Below, in pieces: positions 9,389 through 17,474 of a stretch of 64,000 nt of DNA. The notes under the pieces were generated by a model. The model was not told the DNA's origin. It saw only the letters and a list, made by a program, of their open reading frames with translations, and did not search any database. Both the position numbers and the translations under genes were made by a program. Source of the stretch: Pseudomonadota bacterium (GTDB taxonomy: Bacteria; Pseudomonadota; Alphaproteobacteria; UBA2136; JASBTF01); NCBI GenBank assembly GCA_030148545.1, contig JASBTF010000002.1, forward strand, positions 237,218 through 301,217, in the 5' to 3' direction. Each line of letters opens with the position of its first letter. Position 1 is the stretch's first letter.

Positions 9389-9415
9389 AAAAACCCCCGC
9401 CTAGCGGGGGTTTTT
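9389..9415 (+). terminator. terminator of the secreted-protein gene
   Basis: AAAAACCCCCGC, loop CTA, GCGGGGGTTTTT. A partial second copy of its 3' half (CCGCCTAGCGGGGGCTTTTGC) lies at about 9533-9553. Confidence 0.9.
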
Positions 9416-9453
9416 GCTTTCAGTGTTATATTTCCGGGGGTGGGTTTTTAATT

Positions 9454-9493
9454 CTCGGCATCCCAAGCTGTCACAGACAGTTGGTTGCCGCGC
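9454..9493 (+). repeat. three-hairpin repeat family, copy A (first module only)
   Basis: CGGCATCCCAAGCTGTC, loop, GACAGTTGGTTGCCGCG. It matches the first module of the copies at 17370, 19742 and (inverted) 63212. The second and third modules are missing. Confidence 0.7.
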
Positions 9494-9587
9494 AGCAGCT
9501 TAGCTGACTGTGCGTGCATAAAGTTATACCACCGCCTAGCGGGGGCTTTTGCTTTTGCTACACTTATAAATACGTTAAAGTACGGCT

Positions 9588-10577
9588 ATGGAATCTATCC
9601 GCCCCACTGTTATTGACCAATTCCCTCTGTCACTGCGTGTTCAGCTACGTCGCAGTATGCGTTTATTGCAGCAGGTTTTTGGTGGTAAATATCAGGTGTT
9701 GTGGTTGGTATTGGCGGCGGTAGCAGTGGTTGCTTATGGTTTGTGGCAAGGTTATCAATCGTTATTTTTCAATCAATGGCCAGCGCCGCAAACGCGGCTC
9801 ATTGTGCCAGATATTGCTCCAGAACAAACACCAGCCAAACAGCAGCAAGATTTTAGCGCGCTAAGCCAGCTCAGTTGGGTGGGGCAAAAACAGGCGCAAA
9901 CTCAAATCGATAAAGAAGCAGCAAAAGCGTTGGCCGAAACAAAGCTAAAGCTAAACCTGCAAGGTACCATTTTGGGCAGTAGCCCGCGCGCAATTGTTTA
10001 TAATGAGACCGAGCGTAAAACCAAAGTAGTCAGCATTGGCGGTAAAATTGCCGAGCACATTACGTTAGAGCGTATCGAGCGCCGCCGTGTGGTGTTGAAC
10101 AATAAAGGCAAGTTAGAAACACTAACGCTGCCGGCTGCAGTACTCCCCGGTGCAGATGAGGTGGTTGCCCAGCGTAGTAAAAAACACCGCGCAGTAAGCC
10201 AAACGCCACAGCCACCAAACGGTTATATTCCTATGATGGATCGCCCACTTAAGCAGCGCTTGCAGTACACTATTAAACGTAGCGAGATTGCTCAGGTATT
10301 TACAAGCTTAAGCACACTGACCGACGAAATTCGTGTTATCCCCCGCCTGCATAACAATGCGGTAGAAGGCTATAAAGTAGATGACCTGAATGACCAAGGT
10401 TTTCTAGCTACCAAGTTAGGCTTAAAACAAGGAGATGTTCTGCTGCAGCTTAATGGTGTGCCGGTAGCGGAACGCGGCAAATTCATTCCCATGTTAATGG
10501 AGCTACGCAACGCGCGACGTGCAGAGTTGGTGGTAAACCGCGGTAATAACGTACTGTTACAGTACACGGTGGAGTAA
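9588..10577 (+). CDS. gspC: type II secretion protein GspC
   Basis: An inner-membrane protein linking the type II secretion platform to the outer-membrane secretin. A basic cytoplasmic N-terminus (about 37 residues) precedes one membrane segment (about 38-58). A homology region follows (LKLNLQGTILGSSPRAIVYN, about 123-142). The C-terminal third is a PDZ domain (about 240-329, LGLKQGDVLLQLNGVPV). Order and length (329) fit GspC of the PDZ type. It overlaps the next lipoprotein gene by one base (TAATG), so the two are translationally coupled. No other gsp core gene is in the window. Confidence 0.82.
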   Translation: MESIRPTVIDQFPLSLRVQLRRSMRLLQQVFGGKYQVLWLVLAAVAVVAYGLWQGYQSLFFNQWPAPQTRLIVPDIAPEQTPAKQQQDFSALSQLSWVGQKQAQTQIDKEAAKALAETKLKLNLQGTILGSSPRAIVYNETERKTKVVSIGGKIAEHITLERIERRRVVLNNKGKLETLTLPAAVLPGADEVVAQRSKKHRAVSQTPQPPNGYIPMMDRPLKQRLQYTIKRSEIAQVFTSLSTLTDEIRVIPRLHNNAVEGYKVDDLNDQGFLATKLGLKQGDVLLQLNGVPVAERGKFIPMLMELRNARRAELVVNRGNNVLLQYTVE

Positions 10578-11107
10578 TGCGCTTTTTTATACTCTCTGCT
10601 ACTTGTTTGCTGCTGGGTGCTTGCACCACCATGCCGCAGCAGCGTTGGCAGGCGTATCCTCCACCACAGCCACATTTGCAATATCACCAAGCTAAAGCTG
10701 CGGTAAGTAGCAGTTCTCAGTGGGAGCAATCTTATGTCTCTGCCTTTAACGAAGCACAGGCAGAGTGGCAGCCCAGCCAAACATGGAGCATCACCCCAGA
10801 TAGTATTTGGGGTAAGCCACCTACCAGTTTGGGGCAGGGCATTACACTAATACCAGATGAACTGCGCCACCGCCTGAACGATGCCATTGCCACCACGCCA
10901 GTAGGTCAGCAAGCTAGTTGGAAAAATATGGGGCTCACCTTTACATTTTTGCCTAATTCACCGTTATATCGTGCTCATGTAAGCGGTGGCCAATGCCGCG
11001 ATGGCGTGGTGGTTATCCATGGTGAAAGTATTCCTACCAGCCAACGGCGCGGCCTATTTTGTCAGGCTGGCCCCGCAAGCGATTGGTTGCTTAAGGAGTT
11101 CCGTTAG
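10577..11107 (+). CDS. lipoprotein with a surface-antigen-like C-terminus
   Basis: A signal peptidase II signal with lipobox LLGAC gives a lipidated Cys16. The mature protein starts with a Pro/Gln-rich stretch. The C-terminal part (about residues 110-176) has the order Trp-Lys-Asn, then CR, then a second Cys and a Trp near the end, resembling the C-terminal domain of the rickettsial 17-kDa surface antigen family. That match is tentative. Its position, coupled by single-base overlaps to gspC upstream and the prepilin peptidase downstream, suggests a role in assembling or piloting the secretion machine; this is inferred from context only. Confidence 0.7.
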   Translation: MRFFILSATCLLLGACTTMPQQRWQAYPPPQPHLQYHQAKAAVSSSSQWEQSYVSAFNEAQAEWQPSQTWSITPDSIWGKPPTSLGQGITLIPDELRHRLNDAIATTPVGQQASWKNMGLTFTFLPNSPLYRAHVSGGQCRDGVVVIHGESIPTSQRRGLFCQAGPASDWLLKEFR

Positions 11108-11733
11108 TGGCAACGCCGGTTGCCGACCGCCATTTACTCCCATGGGAGCGCTGGAGCATTCCATTAGCTGACCGTCACCCCGGTCCGTTAAATGTAAAAT
11201 ATGGTTATATTGCAACATTTTTATTTATTATAATTCAGTTATTTATAGCATTATTGTCTTTAAATGAGGTTTGGCTGGCAGCATTTTTACCATTAATATT
11301 GTACATATGTCTCACCAGTCGCATGATTGTGGTCGACCTCATGCACACCATTATTCCCAATGTTTACACCGCAGCGTTAGCAGTGGTTGGCATAGCCGTC
11401 TTAGCCATTATGCCAACTGTACCTTGGGGTTTTGTTGCGGTTAGTTTGGCTATTGCGCTTGGCTTGCCGGCACTGCTGTGGCTGATGGCATTCATACTGC
11501 GCCAGCCAGCAGCACTTGGCGGTGGTGATGTGAAAATGCTGCTAGCTTTGGCCTTTTGGCTGGACCCTGTCAGCCTATGCTGGGCTATGTTTGCCGGCAC
11601 AGTGTTTACGTTACCGTTGCTGTTTTTTAGTAGTTTCCGCCCTATCCCTATGGCACCGGGGTTTGCGGTAGGTGCGTTGCTAATGCTCACCTACGGCGAT
11701 GTTATAAAAAGCTGGGTTTTCAAACTGCTGTAA
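11107..11733 (+). CDS. prepilin peptidase (A24 aspartyl protease, minimal form)
   Basis: The GTG start overlaps the previous stop by one base (TAGTG). It is a polytopic membrane protein with about six segments. The two catalytic Asp motifs are visible: VVDLMHTIIPN (about residue 78) and GGGDVKML (about 139). It cleaves the leader of type IV pilins and type II pseudopilins. The zinc-binding, N-methylating domain found in PilD/GspO is absent, so either methylation is done elsewhere or this is a CpaA/TadV-like enzyme. The neighbouring gspC favours pseudopilin processing. Confidence 0.85.
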   Translation: MATPVADRHLLPWERWSIPLADRHPGPLNVKYGYIATFLFIIIQLFIALLSLNEVWLAAFLPLILYICLTSRMIVVDLMHTIIPNVYTAALAVVGIAVLAIMPTVPWGFVAVSLAIALGLPALLWLMAFILRQPAALGGGDVKMLLALAFWLDPVSLCWAMFAGTVFTLPLLFFSSFRPIPMAPGFAVGALLMLTYGDVIKSWVFKLL

Positions 11734-11752
11734 AGCCGCTATAACCGCGAGC

Positions 11753-12310
11753 ATGTTTCATAAATGCGCATGGTCTGGCTGTAGTGAGGAAGGTGAGTTC
11801 CGCGCACCGGTAGATCCTCGCGACCTGTCGCAAGTGCAATATTTTTGTGCCGAACATATCAAACGATTTAATAAGCAGTGGAATGGCCTTAAAGGCTTGA
11901 GCGTTGGCCAAGTATGGGCACTGCAAGATGGTGCTGCAACGTGGAACCGCCCCACACGCCCCATGGGTGTGCAAGGCGGCTTTGGTAAATACGCCACCTT
12001 TGGGTTCAATTCGGTGGACGACCTCTTCACTTTCTTCCAGCAACGTAATGCCACCATGCCAGAGGGCACAGCCGCACACCAAGGCATGAGCAGTGCTAAT
12101 AGCCTGCCACGCGATGTACAAGCCGCTTGTGCCATGTTGGAACTACAAGCACCGCTGCAGCCAGAAGAACTCAAGCAACATTACCGTGCATTGATTAAAC
12201 AGCACCACCCCGATTTACAAACCGAAGAGTCGGAAGACACCACCGAACGGGTGAAGGAAATCAACGTCGCTTACAAAATCCTTAAGGAATGGGTGGAACC
12301 TCAATCATAA
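11753..12310 (+). CDS. J-domain protein with N-terminal Cys/His cluster
   Basis: Residues 4-40 hold a Cys-x5-Cys then Cys-x2-His arrangement (KCAWSGC, YFCAEH), probably a metal site. A central Gly and aromatic-rich segment follows. The C-terminal J domain (about 130-185) has the HPD tripeptide that stimulates Hsp70 ATPase (HHPDLQ) and a closing helix EINVAYKILKEW. This layout is common in alphaproteobacterial DnaJ-class cochaperones distinct from DnaJ itself. It would work with the DnaK encoded at 19846-21789. Confidence 0.85.
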   Translation: MFHKCAWSGCSEEGEFRAPVDPRDLSQVQYFCAEHIKRFNKQWNGLKGLSVGQVWALQDGAATWNRPTRPMGVQGGFGKYATFGFNSVDDLFTFFQQRNATMPEGTAAHQGMSSANSLPRDVQAACAMLELQAPLQPEELKQHYRALIKQHHPDLQTEESEDTTERVKEINVAYKILKEWVEPQS

Positions 12311-12339
12311 AAAAGTGCGCCCTATAAGGGCGCACTTTA
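12311..12339. terminator. bidirectional terminator
   Basis: AAAGTGCGCCC and GGGCGCACTTT arms around TATAA, between the convergent J-domain gene and the orphan gene at 12367. Confidence 0.75.
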
Positions 12340-12366
12340 TGGATCATTTGATGGTTATAGGCTTAC

Positions 12367-12861
12367 TTAGAACAGGTAGTATAGCCTTGTCAGCTCACGC
12401 ATTTTTTTGCCTAGTTCACCATAGTTTGCAATTTCTGCCTCAAGTTGTTGGCAATCTTCATTGCTCAAATCTTCTGGGGCATCAAAAAGGTTGTTGCAAG
12501 CCTCCATCAATTCTTGGCAGATATCAGATTTACCATACTGTTCACACAGTTGGTGAGCCTCCGTCATATAGGTAGCTTGCCTCTCTCCCAATATTCGGCG
12601 TCGCTCCTCCGAGGCGGCCAAGGTAATAATATGCGGTAACCAGTCAGGGTTGGCAGTCAGGCGTTTGAACGCCGTATCACGCACATCCTCAGGTGTACGA
12701 GGGTTTTGGAAAGCATTAAAAGCTTCCATTAGCTCCTTCAAGCTTTGTGCACTTTCGTCACAATTTTCCCAGTAGTGGTCAGGCATCCAATCTGGTTTAA
12801 CCAGAGTAGGGTGTTTTTTCAGACATAAAAGCCTCCTCAACAGGACGATAAGATAACCCAT
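12367..12861 (-). CDS. unrecognised soluble protein, start possibly frameshifted
   Basis: A soluble, helical, Cys- and Glu-rich 164-residue protein; no family recognised. The ATG at 12861 lacks a Shine-Dalgarno. A much better start is the ATG at 12826, preceded by GAGGAGG at a 5-base spacing, but from there the frame stops after nine codons. One base fewer in the A6 run at 12814-12819 would join it to the long frame, giving an N-terminus MSEKHPTLVKPDW. This could be a sequencing error, a phase-variable tract, or a recent inactivation. The gene has its own terminator. Confidence 0.6.
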   Translation of the reverse strand: MGYLIVLLRRLLCLKKHPTLVKPDWMPDHYWENCDESAQSLKELMEAFNAFQNPRTPEDVRDTAFKRLTANPDWLPHIITLAASEERRRILGERQATYMTEAHQLCEQYGKSDICQELMEACNNLFDAPEDLSNEDCQQLEAEIANYGELGKKMRELTRLYYLF

Positions 12862-12902
12862 ATCTATTGTATATTTATAGGAAGGGCAAGTTTAAATTGC
12901 GC

Positions 12903-13937
12903 TTAAAACTGGTTCAACACCCAGCCTAGTACCACCACCTGAGGCACAGTGAGCAACGGTAACCACAGCACGGTGTGCCAGTTACCTACCACGCCACGTA
13001 GCAGCAACAGCTCGGTTACATCGGTAGCAATACCCGCCATGAGGAAGGTAAAGGCATTACCCGGCGCATTTGCGGCAGTCACCAGCTCAGCACCCAACGG
13101 TACCGATCCTTCCGAGCACACCTCCAGCACAGTAGCCATGGCAAGTGTGGCACCCAAACCAAGCAGGGTAGGCCCAAACCATGTTTGTAATACATCGGCC
13201 GGCACATAACTACGCACCAGCGCGGTAAGCGCTAGCCCTAAAAACAACCATTTCATGAGCGATTTATTCGCCTGCCAGCAACGCCCAATAAAACTAGGCA
13301 AATAGCGGGGGTGGAAGCGCAAGCTGTGCCAAAACGCACCCCACGTTTGTGCTTCATCTGCTGCGGCGGGTTTTTCAGCATGTGGGTTGTGTTGAATAAC
13401 ACCGCGTTGTTCTAGCGCATCTACAACTAACCCTGTCACCAGCGCCACCACAAGCGAGAGCACAATAAAGGTGAGTGTCCACCCCCAGCCAAGTAGGCTA
13501 AGCATAATTAAACTAGTGGAAAGGGAGTTCCATGGGCTCGCAATGAGGAACGCAAATACTTGGCTCAGCCGTGCCCCCTTGCGGTAGAGCTGCACACCTA
13601 CCAGGGCAATGCCATGGCTGCACAAGTCAAACAGTAAACCAGCCAAAACAGCACGCCACAAACCTTGAAAACCTGTTTTATGGCCTAGCGTTTTAAGCAC
13701 TAGCGGTTGCGGTATAAGCCCAAGCATGCCTACAGCTAAAAACGCCATCAGCATGCCCCACCAAATTTGGCCAAACAGGCCAGTAACATCGTGTGCAAGT
13801 GGCGCTAAGGTGGCAGACCATGGGCTGTAAAACTGTAGTCCCAGCGGCAAAACCAATACGCTCAGCGAAAGCCATAAAATAATATCTATACGTTGCCACC
13901 AAGGCTTGTTGGTGTTGCTGGGGCAGCAGCCGCTCAT
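12903..13937 (-). CDS. ArsP/DUF318-type permease
   Basis: An integral membrane protein of 344 residues with about eight hydrophobic segments and a cytoplasmic loop at about 180-210 rich in His, Glu and Ala. The motif SPWNSLSTSLIM in the first half and EGSVPLGAELV in the second half fit the two-repeat predicted permease family that includes the organoarsenical exporter ArsP and UPF0718 proteins. The N-terminus has an unusual CCP Cys pair. The substrate is not predictable. It overlaps the sufE stop by one base and probably forms an operon with it. Confidence 0.75.
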   Translation of the reverse strand: MSGCCPSNTNKPWWQRIDIILWLSLSVLVLPLGLQFYSPWSATLAPLAHDVTGLFGQIWWGMLMAFLAVGMLGLIPQPLVLKTLGHKTGFQGLWRAVLAGLLFDLCSHGIALVGVQLYRKGARLSQVFAFLIASPWNSLSTSLIMLSLLGWGWTLTFIVLSLVVALVTGLVVDALEQRGVIQHNPHAEKPAAADEAQTWGAFWHSLRFHPRYLPSFIGRCWQANKSLMKWLFLGLALTALVRSYVPADVLQTWFGPTLLGLGATLAMATVLEVCSEGSVPLGAELVTAANAPGNAFTFLMAGIATDVTELLLLRGVVGNWHTVLWLPLLTVPQVVVLGWVLNQF

Positions 13938-14332
13938 TAGGCAAGCTCCTGTAGTTTTTGGCTAATGGCAAAAAAGCCGTTACGACGGTTGGGGGAAAGG
14001 TGCTGTGCCAACCCTAGTTCCTCAAACACGTGCTGTGGGTTCACATCTGTTAATTCAGCTGTTGTTTTTCCTGCAAAAATACTCTGAATCAGTGCAAGCA
14101 AGCCTTTTACAATCAAAGCATCGCTATCTACCCGGAATTGCAGCGGGTCAGTAGCATCCACAACCAGCCATACTTGGCTGGTACAACCCGGTACCAAGTT
14201 TGTATCTACATATTCGTTATCGGCTAATTTAGGCAAGGCATTGCCAAGGTCTATCAGGTAGCTATAGCGGTCTTCCCAGTCATCAAACAAGGCAAAGTTT
14301 TCTTGAATTTCTGGCAGCGCAGGGATCAACAT
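13937..14332 (-). CDS. sufE: cysteine desulfurase sulfur acceptor SufE
   Basis: It accepts persulfide sulfur from SufS and passes it to the Fe-S scaffold. The acceptor Cys lies in VPGCTSQVW (about residue 49). The rest (WEDRYSYLIDLG, GLLALIQSIFAGKTTAEL, LGLAQHLSPNRRNGFFA) follows the SufE family closely, and its 131-residue length is typical. No other suf gene is present; instead it is coupled to the permease, so it is separated from the main suf cluster. Confidence 0.93.
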   Translation of the reverse strand: MLIPALPEIQENFALFDDWEDRYSYLIDLGNALPKLADNEYVDTNLVPGCTSQVWLVVDATDPLQFRVDSDALIVKGLLALIQSIFAGKTTAELTDVNPQHVFEELGLAQHLSPNRRNGFFAISQKLQELA

Positions 14333-14364
14333 GGCGAGACTATAACAAGGTTTACCAGCGTTGG

Positions 14365-15207
14365 CTATTTACCTACCAGCGCACGAAAACCTTCTTTGTA
14401 GGTGGGGTAGTCCAGCTGTACACCCAGCTGTTCTTTAATTTTATTGTTGTTAACCATGCGGAACCCTTCACCCATACCACCTTTAGGTTTAGGGGCAGAG
14501 TTTGGCAGGTTGTTAACAAACTTATCTTTGTTGAGCACCTGTGCGGCGTAGCGAATGGTATCAATCGTTGGTGCTGGCAAATCATCCGATACGTTATAAA
14601 CCTCGCCAGCTTGTGGGCTCAGCATAGAGGCAATAAATGTTTTGGTAATATCTGCCACATGAATACGGTTAATAGGCTGGCGCTCAACCGGCAAGTTTTG
14701 TAACTGCTGGTCTTTCACACGTTGCAAAATACCGCGGCCAGGGCCATAAATACCACTCAGGCGGAAAATGTGTATCGGCAGTGCTGTGGCTAAGTATGTA
14801 CGCTCAATTTTCAACCGTGAACGAGAGCGTGGGCTCATCGGGTTAGGCTCGCTTACTTCGGTCACATAATTACCAAAATACTCACCATACACACCAGTGG
14901 TAGACGTATAGCCAAACCACTTAAGGTTTTGACCCCAAGTGCTTTGTAGCTCATCTTTGTAGGTTTCCCATACAGGGTCTAACCGGTCTTCACCAGGTGG
15001 AATAAGTGTCACCGCGTGGGTTACGCCTTCGGGTAGCGGGTCACCAAACAGCACGGCACCAAAGCCAACAGCTTTTAGTTTAGCTACTTTATCGGGGTTA
15101 CGGCTGGTAAGAGATACTGTAGCACCTTGTTTGCGGAGTGCTGCGGCCAAATGGCTGGCTACATAGCCAGCGCCAAAAATAAGAACGTGAGAGCCTTGCA
15201 ATGTCAT
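14365..15207 (-). CDS. NAD-dependent epimerase-like SDR protein
   Basis: An extended short-chain dehydrogenase fold. The N-terminal dinucleotide-binding motif is GAGYVASHL (about residue 12). A catalytic-type region YTSTTGVYGEY (about 98-108) and FRLSGIYGPGRG (about 147-158) place it with the YeeZ-like subfamily of NAD(P)-binding proteins, whose substrate is unknown. The usual SDR Tyr-x3-Lys becomes Ser/Arg-rich (SRSRLKIERTYL), so catalysis is not certain. It is preceded by its own promoter region shared with the divergent GGDEF gene. Confidence 0.8.
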   Translation of the reverse strand: MTLQGSHVLIFGAGYVASHLAAALRKQGATVSLTSRNPDKVAKLKAVGFGAVLFGDPLPEGVTHAVTLIPPGEDRLDPVWETYKDELQSTWGQNLKWFGYTSTTGVYGEYFGNYVTEVSEPNPMSPRSRSRLKIERTYLATALPIHIFRLSGIYGPGRGILQRVKDQQLQNLPVERQPINRIHVADITKTFIASMLSPQAGEVYNVSDDLPAPTIDTIRYAAQVLNKDKFVNNLPNSAPKPKGGMGEGFRMVNNNKIKEQLGVQLDYPTYKEGFRALVGK

Positions 15208-15316
15208 AAGTGCTCTCTATAAAACGTGGAAAGGTTGCCAAAGTCAAGCCGATTGACAGTGCCAATAACGGGGTGTATACTGCTCCAAAACGTCAATTAC
15301 GGAACTGAATATACGT

Positions 15317-16228
15317 ATGACCACGTCCAATGTGACGGTACTAAAAGACTTTTTGCGTGAGCAGCAGCATGCTGCTAATGCTGGTATCACCCCTTTCCAA
15401 ATGATGGCTGACCACGCGCCATACGGCATTGTGCTGTTGGATCAATCATTTAATATGACGTATCTGAACCACCAGCTAGCTAGCTGGGCGGATCAGTCTC
15501 TATCTACCTTGCACAAACAACCGCTGGAAGAATTGGTACACCCGGAAGACCGCGCATTATTTAAGCGTACGCTTAAACGTGTGTGGCAGGATGGCCGCAG
15601 TTATCATGATATCGAGGTGCGTTTGTCTAACCGCCGCGCACAAATGCGCTGGGTTGCTGTGAGCCTAAGCTACCTCCCAGCCGACGATGGTTATGTAGTT
15701 GTAAACTTGGCTGATATTTCACGCCGTAAAAAGAACGAGCAGCAACTGATTGACCTTGCCACGCAAGACCACCTCACCGGCCTTGCTAACCGCATGATGT
15801 TTGATGAATCTTTGACCAAAGCAGTAAAGCGCGCCAAGCGCTACAACCAGTCTGGTGCGGTGCTGTACATTGACCTCGATAAATTTAAGCAAGTGAACGA
15901 CACTTATGGCCACCAAACAGGTGATGCTGTTCTTAAGCGCGTGGCACATATTCTTAACGAACTGTTCCGCGATACCGACCTAACAGCACGCATTGGTGGA
16001 GATGAATTTGCCGTAATTATGGACGCCGCCGGCGCCGATGAAGCAGAGAAAAAAGCAACATTGGTAGAGCAAGCTATTGCACGCATGGTGCTCAACGTTG
16101 GTAAAAAGCGTGTTACTGTTGGTGCCAGTGTTGGTGTTCATCGCTTTAGTGGCAGCTGTAATGGCAACTGTGACGATGTCATGGCACGTGCCGATGCCGC
16201 TATGTACAAACGCAAGCAATCTGCTTAG
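15317..16228 (+). CDS. diguanylate cyclase with PAS sensor domain
   Basis: It makes the second messenger c-di-GMP from two GTP. A PAS domain (about residues 25-135, starting FQMMADHAPYGIVLLD) senses an unknown signal. The GGDEF domain (about 140-300) has an intact GGDEF catalytic loop at about residue 226, and an RxxD inhibitory site (RDTD) five residues upstream, so product feedback inhibition is expected. No membrane segments, so it is cytosolic. recF follows 14 bp downstream on the same strand. Confidence 0.92.
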   Translation: MTTSNVTVLKDFLREQQHAANAGITPFQMMADHAPYGIVLLDQSFNMTYLNHQLASWADQSLSTLHKQPLEELVHPEDRALFKRTLKRVWQDGRSYHDIEVRLSNRRAQMRWVAVSLSYLPADDGYVVVNLADISRRKKNEQQLIDLATQDHLTGLANRMMFDESLTKAVKRAKRYNQSGAVLYIDLDKFKQVNDTYGHQTGDAVLKRVAHILNELFRDTDLTARIGGDEFAVIMDAAGADEAEKKATLVEQAIARMVLNVGKKRVTVGASVGVHRFSGSCNGNCDDVMARADAAMYKRKQSA

Positions 16229-16242
16229 GAAAGGCGCCAGCT

Positions 16243-17340
16243 GTGCGCATTCATAAACTCGTTACCGATACTTTTCGTAACCTAACCAACATCACCCTCG
16301 CCGTGCCGCAAGGTGCACAGCTGGTGCAAGTTGTGGGGCCTAATGGTGCGGGCAAAACATCGGTGTTGGAGGTGTTATCACTACTTTCTCCAGGCTTTGG
16401 CTTGCTTAATGCCAAACGGCAGGATCAAACTCAAATCGGCGCCAAGCAGTGGACCAGCTTTGTTGCGCTAACCGGGTACGAGGATGAGGAAACCACCATT
16501 GGCCAGCAATTTGGCGGCAGTACACGTACGCTGAAAGTAAACCGAGAAGGGGTGGAGAACCAATCAGCATTGGCACAGCTCGGTAGTGTGTTGTGGCTTA
16601 CCCCCCAGCAAGACCGCTTGTTTAAAGATGGCGCAGCACCCCGCCGCCGCTGGATAGACCGCTTGGCTTTTGGCCTTAACCCGCAACATGCTGCGGTGGT
16701 AAATCGCTTTACGCATCATCGCCGTAGTCGCCAAAAGCTATTGGAACAACACGCAGATGCCCTGTGGATTGAGCAGGAAGAGCAGCAGTTGGCCGAAGCC
16801 GGCATTGCCCTGCTACAAGGCCGTTTAGAAGCGTTGGAAGCACTCAACAGCCACGCACAGGATGTTACCCTGCATGCCAGTGGTGCCATCACCCAAGTGT
16901 TGGAGGAGGAAGACCCCGTTGCCACTTACAAAGGCAAGTTAGAGCGCTCGCGTGAGCGCGATGCACTACTGGGTAGCACCAGCAGTGGCCCCCACCGGCT
17001 GGACATTACCGGCGAACTACAAGCTGATGATAATCAGCCTAAAATCCCGCTCGACCGCACCAGTACAGGGCAGCACAAACGCGCTTTGGTTCAGCTTTTG
17101 GTGGCACAGGCGGAGCTGATTAAAGCACACACCAACCACGCCCCACTTATTTTGTTGGATGATTTTAGCGCTCATCTCGATGCTACGCGTCAGCAAGAAT
17201 TGTTGGAGCAACTCACCAGCTTAGGGAGCCAAGTGTGGCTGTCAGATATTCAGCCCTGTGCCCACGCCCCACAAAGCATCAACACCCACACCATCACCCT
17301 CAACCACGGCCAACCAGAAACTCTTGCTGAAGCAGCCTAG
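16243..17340 (+). CDS. recF: recombination protein RecF
   Basis: An SMC-like ATPase that loads RecA at gaps together with RecO and RecR. Visible are Walker A GPNGAGKTS (about residue 33), the signature loop STGQHKRALVQL (about 273), and Walker B LILLDDFSAHLD (about 303). A GTG start at 16243 gives 365 residues, the normal size. It is located away from dnaA, dnaN and gyrB, the usual neighbours, and follows the GGDEF gene by 14 bp, so it may be cotranscribed with it. Confidence 0.95.
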   Translation: MRIHKLVTDTFRNLTNITLAVPQGAQLVQVVGPNGAGKTSVLEVLSLLSPGFGLLNAKRQDQTQIGAKQWTSFVALTGYEDEETTIGQQFGGSTRTLKVNREGVENQSALAQLGSVLWLTPQQDRLFKDGAAPRRRWIDRLAFGLNPQHAAVVNRFTHHRRSRQKLLEQHADALWIEQEEQQLAEAGIALLQGRLEALEALNSHAQDVTLHASGAITQVLEEEDPVATYKGKLERSRERDALLGSTSSGPHRLDITGELQADDNQPKIPLDRTSTGQHKRALVQLLVAQAELIKAHTNHAPLILLDDFSAHLDATRQQELLEQLTSLGSQVWLSDIQPCAHAPQSINTHTITLNHGQPETLAEAA

Positions 17341-17369
17341 CTTTTGAATATTAGTTTTTGGTGGCTATG

Positions 17370-17474
17370 TCGGCATCCCAAGCTCGCGGAGCGAGTTGGT
17401 TGCCGCGGCCAATTGGATAGGTTTGGGGGGTGTTCCCACTAGCAAACAGTGGCTTTGCCAGCTGTTTGCTATCC
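17370..17474 (+). repeat. three-hairpin repeat family, copy B
   Basis: Module 1 is CGGCATCCCAAGCTCGC / GCGAGTTGGTTGCCGCGG. The middle part is divergent. Module 3 is TAGCAAACAGTGGC, TTT, GCCAGCTGTTTGCTA. It fills the space between the convergent 3' ends of recF and dnaJ and probably also acts as their terminator region. Confidence 0.75.
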
